From NCBI GenBank assembly GCA_031551265.1, contig JAVBNU010000038.1:1-54655 (forward strand): 54,655 bases of DNA, written 5' to 3'. This DNA is from JAVBNU01 sp031551265 (lineage in GTDB: Bacteria > Cyanobacteriota > Vampirovibrionia > Gastranaerophilales > Gastranaerophilaceae). Below, one piece after another: positions 1 through 6,840 of the stretch (position 1 is the stretch's first letter; each line of letters opens with the position of its first letter). A program made the translations under genes and the position numbers. The notes under the pieces are model-generated. The model was not told the origin of the DNA. It saw only the letters and a program-made list of their open reading frames with translations, and did not search any database.

Positions 1-255
1 TTTGGAAGATAGCTGGTTCCCCTCAATTTCCAGCGTAATGACATATGAATTAGGTTTTATATTAGCGATAATTTTCTCACCTTCGCTCTTTTTGTACTGT
101 TCAAAATACTCTGTCGATTCAGAGAGAATTTTTTGCGCTGGGATTTCCACCAACGAGAGGCTGCAATATGGCGTCAGGCGTTTTTGAAACTCCTCTATCG
201 CTTGTAGATGATAGTTCTCTTTAATTTTCCCGACTGCAATAATTTTAATAATCAT
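1..255 (-). CDS. rlmH: 23S rRNA (pseudouridine1915-N3) methyltransferase RlmH, 3' part missing
   Basis: The minus strand from an ATG at 255 reads 85 codons without a stop to the window edge. The translation starts MIIKIIAVGKIKENYH and continues with KPNSYVITLEIEGNQLSS, which matches the N-terminal half of RlmH (SPOUT family; the S. aureus protein has AVGKLKEKY and VITLEIQGKMLSSE). RlmH methylates pseudouridine 1915 in helix 69 of 23S rRNA on assembled 70S ribosomes. The C-terminal half with the knotted SAM site lies outside the window. A TACAAT box lies 6 nt upstream of the ATG. The plus-strand ORF over the same bases is its antisense shadow. Confidence 0.88.
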   Translation of the reverse strand, partial: MIIKIIAVGKIKENYHLQAIEEFQKRLTPYCSLSLVEIPAQKILSESTEYFEQYKKSEGEKIIANIKPNSYVITLEIEGNQLSSK

Positions 256-349
256 TCTTCAATTGTAGCGCAAAGATGATTATGCTTACAGAGCTAATAG
301 CATTTAGTGTGGTCTTACGCACCGAAAGCAATATATTGGAAAACCCATC

Positions 350-1009
350 CTACTCTAAATCTGACGATAATTTTAAAGTGGCAAAAATCTCATCCTCAGT
401 GATAATATGATTTACTTTATAGTCAAATTCGTCCACAGGAATTTCATCAAAAACTAATTCTTCAAAAATCGGTACGATTAATGTAGGATTGGCTATTTGT
501 CCATTAATTAAGTCGCTTAAAAACCTGTCATAATATCCTTTGCCGTAGCCGAGACGGTTGCCTTTTTTGTCCACACAAAGTGCAGGTACGAAAACTAAAT
601 CAATAATGGATAAGTCTTTTATCTCTTCTGTCTGCGGTTCAAGAATATTGAATGCGCCAACCTTTAGTGAATTTTCGTTTGTGAATGGGTGAACTGTTAA
701 AGCACCCCCCTTCTGTCCTTCGGACATCTTCCCCCGCAAAGGGGGAAGAAAATCTGAGACTTTTGGCAGAAACCAGTTTTTGTTGTCAGGGTTGGCTATG
801 AAAAGTTCGCGTAAATCAACTTCGTATTTCAGAGGGTAGAATGCCAAAATATTTTTTGATTGTTGATATTTGTCAAAAGAGTGAATTGTTTCGATTATTT
901 TTTTGTTTTTTTCGTATGAAAAAATTTCCTTACGCTTTTGTTTTGCAAAACTGCGTAAGTCTGATTTTGTCTTTTGTATGGTTTCTTTACAATCATCAGT
1001 GTAGGTCAT
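350..1009 (-). CDS. ygfA: 5-formyltetrahydrofolate cyclo-ligase
   Basis: 219 aa of the 5-FTHF cyclo-ligase (MTHFS) family, which uses ATP to convert 5-formyl-THF to 5,10-methenyl-THF in the cytoplasm. Family signatures are visible: the N-terminal basic helix (LRSFAKQKRKEI), YPLKYEVDLREL, the C-terminal phosphate-binding stretch NRLGYGKGYYDRFL, and DLVFVPALCVD before it. The protein is slightly long because residues 87-103 (FLPPLRGKMSEGQKGGA) do not belong to the family. They are the translation of a palindromic repeat inserted in frame (704-750). The flanking residues (WFLPKV before, LTVHPF after) join as in normal homologues, so the enzyme is probably still functional with a surface loop. 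Single gene, same strand as rlmH, 94 nt apart. Confidence 0.9.
   Translation of the reverse strand: MTYTDDCKETIQKTKSDLRSFAKQKRKEIFSYEKNKKIIETIHSFDKYQQSKNILAFYPLKYEVDLRELFIANPDNKNWFLPKVSDFLPPLRGKMSEGQKGGALTVHPFTNENSLKVGAFNILEPQTEEIKDLSIIDLVFVPALCVDKKGNRLGYGKGYYDRFLSDLINGQIANPTLIVPIFEELVFDEIPVDEFDYKVNHIITEDEIFATLKLSSDLE
704..750. repeat. Palindromic repeat inserted in frame within the cyclo-ligase gene
   Basis: The DNA has a run of six C (705-710), TTCTGTCCTTCGGACATCTT, then CCCCCGCAAAGGGGG (731-745). It contains two nested dyads: GTCC-ttc-GGAC and CCCCC-gcaaa-GGGGG. Length and frame keep the host ORF open. It looks like a small mobile palindromic element of the kind that spreads in coding and intergenic DNA; no second full copy was seen in this window. 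Confidence 0.7.
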
Positions 1010-1068
1010 ATAATAAAAAGGATACTGAAAAAGTCAAAAAATGACAATTTTTTGAACTTTTTTGTATC

Positions 1069-1186
1069 CGCCCTAGGAAGTGCTAAATCCTTGCTGGCTG
1101 CGAGATAGCCGGCAGCAAGGATGAAAGCCGGACAACAGGGGCGTAAGAAAAATCAAGGATTTTTCCTCAGCCCCGATAAGCTTACG
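1069..1186 (+). promoter_or_regulatory. Structured region upstream of the cobalamin adenosyltransferase gene, possible riboswitch-like leader
   Basis: The 200-nt gap before the adenosyltransferase gene folds strongly. An outer stem pairs CGCCCT (1069-1074) with AGGGGCG (1137-1143). Inside it a 10-bp hairpin pairs 1087-1096 with 1113-1122. Downstream, GAAAAAT (1147-1153) pairs with ATTTTTC (1159-1165). GGGGC (1138-1142) can instead pair with GCCCC (1170-1174), and CGTAAG (1142-1147) with CTTACG (1181-1186), so alternative folds compete. The stretch GTGCTAAATCC faintly recalls part of the cobalamin riboswitch core, but no B12 box is present. A TATAAA at 1191-1196 could be a -10 box, in which case this region would not be transcribed with the gene. 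Confidence 0.4.
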
Positions 1187-1211
1187 TAATTATAAAAGCA
1201 AAGTCAAACCA

Positions 1212-1787
1212 ATGGATAACGAGAAAAACTCACTATTTAACCCCAAATTTGGCGAACACGGATACATTCAGGTTTATACAGGTGATGGCAAAGGTAAAAC
1301 GACTGCATCATTAGGTTTAGCCTTACGTGCACTTGGCCGCGGCTGGAATGTGCTGCTTGTGATGTTCACAAAAGGCGGCGACGACTACGGTGAGTTGGTA
1401 TCTTTTACTAATTTGAGTGAAGATATAAAGAAGCGTTTTAAAGTTATCACAGCAGGCTTGAACAGGATTGTCTATAAAAATAACATTACGGAAGAAGACA
1501 AAAAAGTTGTACAAGAGGGCTGGGCTTATGTCAAAAATGCTGTGAAAGCGGGTAAATATCAGCTGATAATCCTTGATGAAGCTAATATTGCTATTGATTT
1601 GGATTTAATAAAATTAGATGATATGCTTGATTTTTTGAAGAATAAACCTGATGATGTTGAAATTGTTTTGACTGGTAGAAATGCCAATGAAAAAGTCACT
1701 GAGCTTGCACATCTTGTGTCAGAAATCAGACCGATAAAACATTACTGGGATATTGGTGTCCAAGCACGCAAGGGAATAGAGTACTAA
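1212..1787 (+). CDS. cobO: Cob(I)yrinic acid a,c-diamide / corrinoid adenosyltransferase (CobA/BtuR type)
   Basis: 191 aa of the CobA/CobO/BtuR ATP:corrinoid adenosyltransferase family, which transfers the 5'-deoxyadenosyl group of ATP to cob(I)alamin to make coenzyme B12. The inverted-type P-loop GDGKGKTT is at residues 24-31. LIILDEANIAID is the Walker-B-like stretch, and the C-terminal IRPIKHYWDIGVQARKGIEY is typical of the family. The ATG at 1212 has no clear Shine-Dalgarno sequence. argS follows after 11 nt with its own GGGA site, so the two are probably co-transcribed. No other cobalamin genes are nearby, which fits scavenging of corrinoids rather than a local synthesis cluster (inference). 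Confidence 0.93.
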   Translation: MDNEKNSLFNPKFGEHGYIQVYTGDGKGKTTASLGLALRALGRGWNVLLVMFTKGGDDYGELVSFTNLSEDIKKRFKVITAGLNRIVYKNNITEEDKKVVQEGWAYVKNAVKAGKYQLIILDEANIAIDLDLIKLDDMLDFLKNKPDDVEIVLTGRNANEKVTELAHLVSEIRPIKHYWDIGVQARKGIEY

Positions 1788-1798
1788 AAAGGGAAATT

Positions 1799-3562
1799 AT
1801 GTTAAAAGATTATATTTTAGAACAGACGTTGAATGTTATTGAAAAAATGGCAAAAAATAAGGAACTTGGCGAATTGACCTCGCTTGAGGGCGTGGAGTTA
1901 TCGGTTGGAGTTCCTAAAAATACGGAATTTGGTGATTTTGCCGTCAATGTTGCGTCTTTGTCGCGCTATACTAAAATGTCACCACCGCAAACTGCTGAAG
2001 CAATCACAAAGAATATTCAGCTTGACGGATTTGAAGTTAATTTTGTTGGTGGGTTTATAAATTTTAAACTTGGTAAAGAACCTTTGAACGCTGTTATTGC
2101 TGAAATTTTGAAGAAAGGAAAAGACTTTGCAAAAAACAACGCCGGTGAGGGCAAAAAAGTTTTATTAGAATATGTATCGGCTAATCCTACGGGTCCTTTT
2201 CATATCGGACACGGGCGATGGGCTGCTATGGGCAGTGCGTTGGCGAATGTCTTGAAATATTCAGGCTATGAAGTTTTTCAGGAATTTTATATTAACGATG
2301 CCGGTGCTCAGATTAAGAATCTCGGACGTTCACTGCATATACGTATTTTGCAGGAGCTGGGAGTGGATATTAGTTTTCCGACTGATGAAGTTGAGATTAA
2401 AAAGTATTATCCCGGTGATTATTTAATTCCGACTGCTAAAAAGTTTATTGAAACAAACGCTGATTATGCAAAAAAATTGACCAGGGGTTTGACTGATGAA
2501 CAGCTGGATTTTCTTTCTGATTTTGGTAAAAAGAATATGCTTGAGCTGCAGAAAAAGTTGTTGTTAGAATTTGAGACTTATTTTGATAGTTTTTATAGTG
2601 AAACTGCGCTACATGAAAGTGGCGAGGTTGAAAAATGTGTCCAAAATCTTAAAGACAAAGGAATGTTATATGAGCAGGATGGAGCGCTTTGGTTTAAATC
2701 TTCGGCATTCGCAGATGATCAGGATAGAGTAATCAAAAAATCTGACGGTTCGAATACATATTTGACAGCTGATATTGCTTATCACTATGACAAGCTTAAA
2801 CGTGGTTATAATACATTAATAAATATATGGGGTGCAGATCATCACGGTTATATTCCTCGTATGAACGCAGCGATTGATGCGCTGGGTTATGATTCAAAAT
2901 CGCTTGAAGTGCTTTTAGGGCAGCTTGTGAATCTTGTTATCAAAGGCGAGCAAATGCGTATGGGTAAGCGCAAAAATATGATTACGCTGCAAGATTTGAT
3001 TGATGATGTTGGTGTTGATGCGACCCGATTCTGGATGATTATGCGCAGTATTGATACTGCATTGGATTTTGATATTGAATTGGCTAAGTCGAACAGTGAT
3101 GAGAACCCTGTATTTTATGTGCAATACGCGCATGCTCGTGCTTGTTCAATTATCAGAAACGCAACTTCAAAACGTATTGATACACAAAATAATACAGAAT
3201 TAGAGCCGATTTTTGCAGAAGCTGAATTAGCAAAAATATTTGCTGAATTTAAGCCTGAAAACTTGGATATTTTGTGGGCGCAAGAGGATGAAAAGTCGAA
3301 AGAAAGCACTCACAGACTGATCTTGAAGCTTGAAGAATTTAAGGCGATTGTGGTTGGTGCGGCTAAAAACCGTGCGCCATACTTATTGTGTAATTACGCA
3401 CAAGATTTAGCGGGTGCGTTCCACCAGTTCTACACTGTTTCGCGTGTATTGAGCGATAACAAAGAGTTGACTATTGCAAGACTTGCGCTTGTGAAAGCCA
3501 CAGCAGTTACGTTGAGTGCTGTACTTTCATTAATTGCGGTTAGCGCACCTGAAAAGATGTAG
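1799..3562 (+). CDS. argS: Arginyl-tRNA synthetase
   Basis: 587 aa, the usual length for class I ArgRS, which charges tRNA-Arg. The N-terminal Add-1-like domain is followed by the catalytic core with YVSANPTGPFHIGHGRWAAMG (HIGH at residues 135-138). The KMSK loop is degenerate: MGKRKNM at about 388-394, as in most ArgRS. The C-terminal anticodon-binding helical domain ends in the diagnostic SAPEKM. A GGGA Shine-Dalgarno sits 8 nt before the ATG, 11 nt after the adenosyltransferase gene. It converges on the ferritin-like gene with 1 nt between the stops. Confidence 0.97.
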   Translation: MLKDYILEQTLNVIEKMAKNKELGELTSLEGVELSVGVPKNTEFGDFAVNVASLSRYTKMSPPQTAEAITKNIQLDGFEVNFVGGFINFKLGKEPLNAVIAEILKKGKDFAKNNAGEGKKVLLEYVSANPTGPFHIGHGRWAAMGSALANVLKYSGYEVFQEFYINDAGAQIKNLGRSLHIRILQELGVDISFPTDEVEIKKYYPGDYLIPTAKKFIETNADYAKKLTRGLTDEQLDFLSDFGKKNMLELQKKLLLEFETYFDSFYSETALHESGEVEKCVQNLKDKGMLYEQDGALWFKSSAFADDQDRVIKKSDGSNTYLTADIAYHYDKLKRGYNTLINIWGADHHGYIPRMNAAIDALGYDSKSLEVLLGQLVNLVIKGEQMRMGKRKNMITLQDLIDDVGVDATRFWMIMRSIDTALDFDIELAKSNSDENPVFYVQYAHARACSIIRNATSKRIDTQNNTELEPIFAEAELAKIFAEFKPENLDILWAQEDEKSKESTHRLILKLEEFKAIVVGAAKNRAPYLLCNYAQDLAGAFHQFYTVSRVLSDNKELTIARLALVKATAVTLSAVLSLIAVSAPEKM

Positions 3563-3563
3563 T

Positions 3564-3875
3564 TTATTTTTCTTCTTCTTTTAGTTCAAGCAAATCAGCT
3601 GTTTCTTCGGCGCCTTCTTTGTAGAATTCTTTTTCAAGAGGATCGAGTATAAACAACAGTTTCATGAAGTTGCCGGCATGAACCTTTTCGTCATCGGCGA
3701 TTTCGTGTAAGATTTTTTTTGCGGCTCTATCATCAATTGATTCAGCCAGTTGTTCGTACAATTGCACGGCCTCATATTCTGCTGCGATATTGAATCTGAT
3801 TGCGCGTATCAGTTCTTCTTTAGTTAGTTTTTTATCTGAATGATTTCCCGCAAAAGGTGTTGAAAATTGTGGCAT
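3564..3875 (-). CDS. Ferritin-like iron-binding protein (Flp/encapsulin-cargo type)
   Basis: 103 aa, two-helix half-ferritin. E33 in AAEYEAVQLYEQ and E63..H66 in DDEKVHAGNF form the ferroxidase-like ExxH pattern. The sequence from KLTKEELIRAIRFNIAAEYEAV to LLFILDP closely resembles the Flp domain fused to the N-terminus of the Pyrococcus furiosus encapsulin and the separate cargo ferritins of other encapsulins. Such proteins need decamer assembly to form a di-iron site. No encapsulin shell gene is in the window, so its partner may lie elsewhere or it may work alone as a rubrerythrin-like protein. A strong AAGGAG Shine-Dalgarno precedes the ATG. Transcribed alone, convergent with argS. Confidence 0.8.
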   Translation of the reverse strand: MPQFSTPFAGNHSDKKLTKEELIRAIRFNIAAEYEAVQLYEQLAESIDDRAAKKILHEIADDEKVHAGNFMKLLFILDPLEKEFYKEGAEETADLLELKEEEK

Positions 3876-4034
3876 GATTTTTCTCCTTGTTTGTACTGTT
3901 CATTTAAATAATTAATTTAAAAAACATTGTTTTCATTGCCGATGTCGGTAGATTTTAGGCATTACTTTGCTAAATGCTTGTTTTGAGACCTCTGCTCAAA
4001 TTGAAAAAAACTACACTTCACCTCTGCCTTTTTG

Positions 4035-4130
4035 TACGGCTCGCAAGCTCGCCTACAAACGACTTCGGTTACGGAGACAGGGTCACTCACTTTGCCAAAG
4101 GCTCAGTGGTTCCCTTTGTCAATTTTTCAG
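4035..4130. repeat. Structured repeat-like element upstream of dxr
   Basis: The region has higher GC than its surroundings and several dyads: GGCTCGCAAGCTCGCC at 4040-4055, and AGGG/CCCT and CACT/AGTG arms nested between about 4078 and 4116. It is open in the dxr frame, giving a spurious 65-residue N-terminal extension unlike any DXR. It ends where the dxr -35 box begins. It is best read as a non-coding palindromic insertion rather than a gene. Confidence 0.45.
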
Positions 4131-4132
4131 AC

Positions 4133-4168
4133 TTGTACAGAGGGCTTGTTTTGTCATATACTTTTAGC
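4133..4168 (+). promoter_or_regulatory. dxr promoter, predicted leaderless
   Basis: TTGTAC (4133-4138), 18-nt spacer, TATACT (4157-4162), then 6 nt to the ATG at 4169. The expected transcription start falls on or next to the start codon. There is no Shine-Dalgarno. Confidence 0.55.
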
Positions 4169-5356
4169 ATGGCTAAAAAGATAACAATATTAGGGTCTAC
4201 AGGTTCAATCGGAACGCAGGCGTTGGAAGTTATATCTGTATTGAGAAATGAGTTTGAAATCATTGCTTTGAGCGCTGGGAGCAATATTGAATTAGCAAGA
4301 ACCCAAATCAAAACATTTAATCCAAAGAAAGTCTGTCTTTCTTTGGAGGCAGATGCTGCTATTTTAGCGAAGGAATTTGGTGATGTTGAGTTTTTATATG
4401 GAGATGAAGGACTTTTAGAAGTTGCATCAAATAAAGAAAATGATTTAGTTTTGGTAGCTGTTTCGGGGAAAATAGGTTTGAAACCGACGATTGCTGCGAT
4501 TGAAAACGGCATTGATATAGCGCTGGCTAATAAAGAAACGCTTGTTATGGCTGGCGAAATTGTAATGAAGAAAGCAAAAGAAAACAATGTCCTGATTTTG
4601 CCTGTAGATAGTGAGCATTCAGCGATTTATCAATGCATACATGATTATAAAAATATAAAAGATGTTCGAAAGCTGATAATTACAGCGTCGGGCGGACCTT
4701 TCAGAAATAGATCTATAGAAGATATTAAAAAAGCCACGGTTGATGAAACTTTGGCGCATCCCAAATGGAATATGGGTAAAAAAATAACTGTTGACTCTGC
4801 TACCTTGATGAACAAAGGCTTGGAAATTATTGAGGCATATCACCTTTTTGGTATTAATTATGACAATATTGAAGTTGTTGTTCATCCTCAAAGCATTATA
4901 CACAGTGCAGTTGAGTACCATGATGGGAGTGTGGTCGCGCAAATGGGTTTGCCGAGTATGCATATTCCTATTCAGTTTGCGCTCAGTTATCCAAGGCGTG
5001 TTGAAGGAATTAAAACGGATAGTCTTGATTTCGTGCAAATAGGGCATTTAGATTTTGAGACACCCGATACAGAGAAGTTTCCTTGTCTTAAACTGGCTAT
5101 TGACGCGGGTAAAGCAGGTGGATTGTATCCTGTTGCATTGAACGCTGCCAACGAAGAAGCAGTTTTTGCTTTTTTAGATAAAAAAATCTGTCTATACGAC
5201 ATCAGCATTGTGATTGAGAGAATGCTTAACAATGTTAAGAACAGCTTGAATATTCTTGATATTGAAGATATTTTCGAGTATGATATGGAAGTGAGGACGT
5301 TGACAAGGGAGCTTATTGCCACAAGCTTTGGCTCTGGTATATGTAAGAGTAGATAA
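4169..5356 (+). CDS. dxr: 1-deoxy-D-xylulose 5-phosphate reductoisomerase
   Basis: 395 aa from ATG 4169, the normal DXR length. It converts DXP to 2-C-methyl-D-erythritol 4-phosphate with NADPH in the MEP isoprenoid pathway. Visible motifs are ITILGSTGSIGTQ (NADPH fold) at the N-terminus, LANKETLVMAG, the metal/substrate site VDSEHSAIYQ, ITASGGPFRN, HPKWNMGKKITVDSATLMNKGLE, and HPQSIIHS. The open frame extends 65 codons upstream, but those residues derive from a repeat-like element and match no DXR. The ATG is therefore placed at 4169, directly after MAKK..., with a promoter rather than an RBS upstream. Confidence 0.95.
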   Translation: MAKKITILGSTGSIGTQALEVISVLRNEFEIIALSAGSNIELARTQIKTFNPKKVCLSLEADAAILAKEFGDVEFLYGDEGLLEVASNKENDLVLVAVSGKIGLKPTIAAIENGIDIALANKETLVMAGEIVMKKAKENNVLILPVDSEHSAIYQCIHDYKNIKDVRKLIITASGGPFRNRSIEDIKKATVDETLAHPKWNMGKKITVDSATLMNKGLEIIEAYHLFGINYDNIEVVVHPQSIIHSAVEYHDGSVVAQMGLPSMHIPIQFALSYPRRVEGIKTDSLDFVQIGHLDFETPDTEKFPCLKLAIDAGKAGGLYPVALNAANEEAVFAFLDKKICLYDISIVIERMLNNVKNSLNILDIEDIFEYDMEVRTLTRELIATSFGSGICKSR

Positions 5357-5390
5357 GTTGATATTAATGTGTTTTACAAATCTTAACAAT

Positions 5391-5420
5391 TTGTACTAAA
5401 AATTCTAATCACGATATAAT
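5391..5420 (+). promoter_or_regulatory. Promoter of the pilus/secretion operon
   Basis: TTGTAC (5391-5396), 18-nt spacer, TATAAT (5415-5420). It uses the same -35 and spacer length as the dxr promoter. About 85 nt of leader remains before the ATG at 5511, which has an AAGGGA site. Confidence 0.6.
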
Positions 5421-5510
5421 TCTAATAAAAATACATTAATGAGACTAAACGGGGAGAAAATTTGATGGTTATACTGTACGTGTACTGTTAAATTTTTAAA
5501 AAGGGAATAA

Positions 5511-6821
5511 ATGTACGATACGGAAGATGATGAAAATTTTGAAAATAGCTTTGGGGAAGAGATAGATCTTACCGGCTATGAAGAGGATGATGAATCCGGC
5601 GAATTGTCGCTTGAACTTGATGAGGATGGCGAATCATTATTAGATGATGCATCTTATGACGAAAATTATTCGTATACTGAAGACACCGAAGATGCTTCCT
5701 ATGACGACGCGGCATACTCAGAAGAGAATTTGTACAGTGACGCCGCTTATAGTGATGGGTCGTCGTATGACGAGGCGTCATTATATGCTGATGCAGACAC
5801 AACGTACGATGACATGCAGTATTCAGGTGGCGAAACTTATGCAACAGGTGAGGAAGCCTACTACGAAGAAGCCCCTGTTGGTGCAGTTGCATACGCAGCG
5901 CAGCAAGCATCAAAGAAAAAATCGCCTTCGGCCTTATTTATTATATTATTGCTTATGATAATGGCGTTGGGTGGTGTTGCGGGAGCAACATACGTATTCA
6001 AGGGCACATTTGATGTAATGGCCTGGTTTGAGCCGGCTCCGGCACAACCTCAAAAAACAATTGAGGATATAGCTGTTCAAAAAGAAACGGATGATTTCTT
6101 CGCTGATGCGGTTAAGCAAGGTGGTGACCCTGACGGGCAAAGACCTCCACTAGATCAGCCTCTTGCAGATAAGCCTGAACAGCCTGTGCCTGGTCAAGCA
6201 GCACCTGAAAAACCTGTTTCAGTGGCAGTTGTCGCACCTCCAACACAAGTTGCTGTGGATTTGAATAAAACCCAAGATGGTCAAGTCGCAGTTCCTGTAA
6301 GAATGGGGGGGCGTTCTGAGCCTTTTTATCCTATCGGATACCGTATGCCGACTGTAAGTGCAGATATTAATGATTATCCATTGGCACCTGCCGTGCCATC
6401 ATATGAAATGGCTGATTTAGACAGGCTAAATGAGTTAACACAAATAACGGTGAGCGGTATACTTTATGACACAGTTCGTCCTTCGGCTATTATAAAGGCC
6501 GGCAAAGTGGATCATTTGGTACACAAAGGCGATGTTGTTGAAGGATGTAAAATTGTTGATATAACAAGAAACGAAGTTGTTATAAAAACAGGTAATAATG
6601 TTTTCAAAGCCAACATTGGTCAGGCAGTAACTACTGCTCCATCGGAATCAGTTGCTAAATATAATTATAACCAAATGAATGACGTAATGGCCAAAGAATT
6701 GATACCTGTTGATATGATGTCCCAAAAAGGGCTGAATTTTAACAGCAACACCAGTAATAACACTTTCGGTGGAGCATATCGCCCTGCATCACGTGGTGTA
6801 ATAGTAATTAACGGAAAATAA
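5511..6821 (+). CDS. Inner-membrane GspC/PilP-like protein with an acidic Tyr/Asp-rich cytoplasmic tail
   Basis: 436 aa, first gene of a secretion/pilus operon. Residues 1-125 are extremely acidic and rich in Tyr, Ser and Asp (repeats such as DASYDE, DAAYSE, DAAYSD). A single membrane helix (ALFIILLLMIMALGGVAGATYVF, about 143-165) follows a Lys-rich stop. A Pro/Gln-rich linker leads to a folded end (TVSGILYDTVRPSAIIKAG...VHKGDVVEGCKIVDITRNEVVIKTG) that resembles the periplasmic HR/PilP domain linking inner-membrane components to the secretin. Position directly upstream of the secretin supports this role. The assignment by name is tentative because only the C-terminal domain and the topology support it. 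Confidence 0.6.
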   Translation: MYDTEDDENFENSFGEEIDLTGYEEDDESGELSLELDEDGESLLDDASYDENYSYTEDTEDASYDDAAYSEENLYSDAAYSDGSSYDEASLYADADTTYDDMQYSGGETYATGEEAYYEEAPVGAVAYAAQQASKKKSPSALFIILLLMIMALGGVAGATYVFKGTFDVMAWFEPAPAQPQKTIEDIAVQKETDDFFADAVKQGGDPDGQRPPLDQPLADKPEQPVPGQAAPEKPVSVAVVAPPTQVAVDLNKTQDGQVAVPVRMGGRSEPFYPIGYRMPTVSADINDYPLAPAVPSYEMADLDRLNELTQITVSGILYDTVRPSAIIKAGKVDHLVHKGDVVEGCKIVDITRNEVVIKTGNNVFKANIGQAVTTAPSESVAKYNYNQMNDVMAKELIPVDMMSQKGLNFNSNTSNNTFGGAYRPASRGVIVINGK

Positions 6822-6840
6822 TAAGTAGGAGCTATATAAA

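Noticed and set aside
2..187. Plus-strand ORF at the left edge
   Set aside because: It is antisense to a convincing RlmH reading frame on the minus strand.
1069..1186. Canonical cobalamin riboswitch before the adenosyltransferase gene
   Set aside because: GTGCTAAATCC is suggestive, but the B12 box and the CCCGCNACTGT part are missing, so only an unassigned structured leader is reported.
3974..4168. 65-residue N-terminal extension of DXR
   Set aside because: The residues come from a palindromic element and match no DXR; a promoter lies inside this stretch.
5569..5958. ORFs in other frames over the acidic GspC/PilP-like tail
   Set aside because: They are His/Arg-rich or Met/Thr-rich shadows of a repetitive Asp/Tyr coding region, without ribosome sites.
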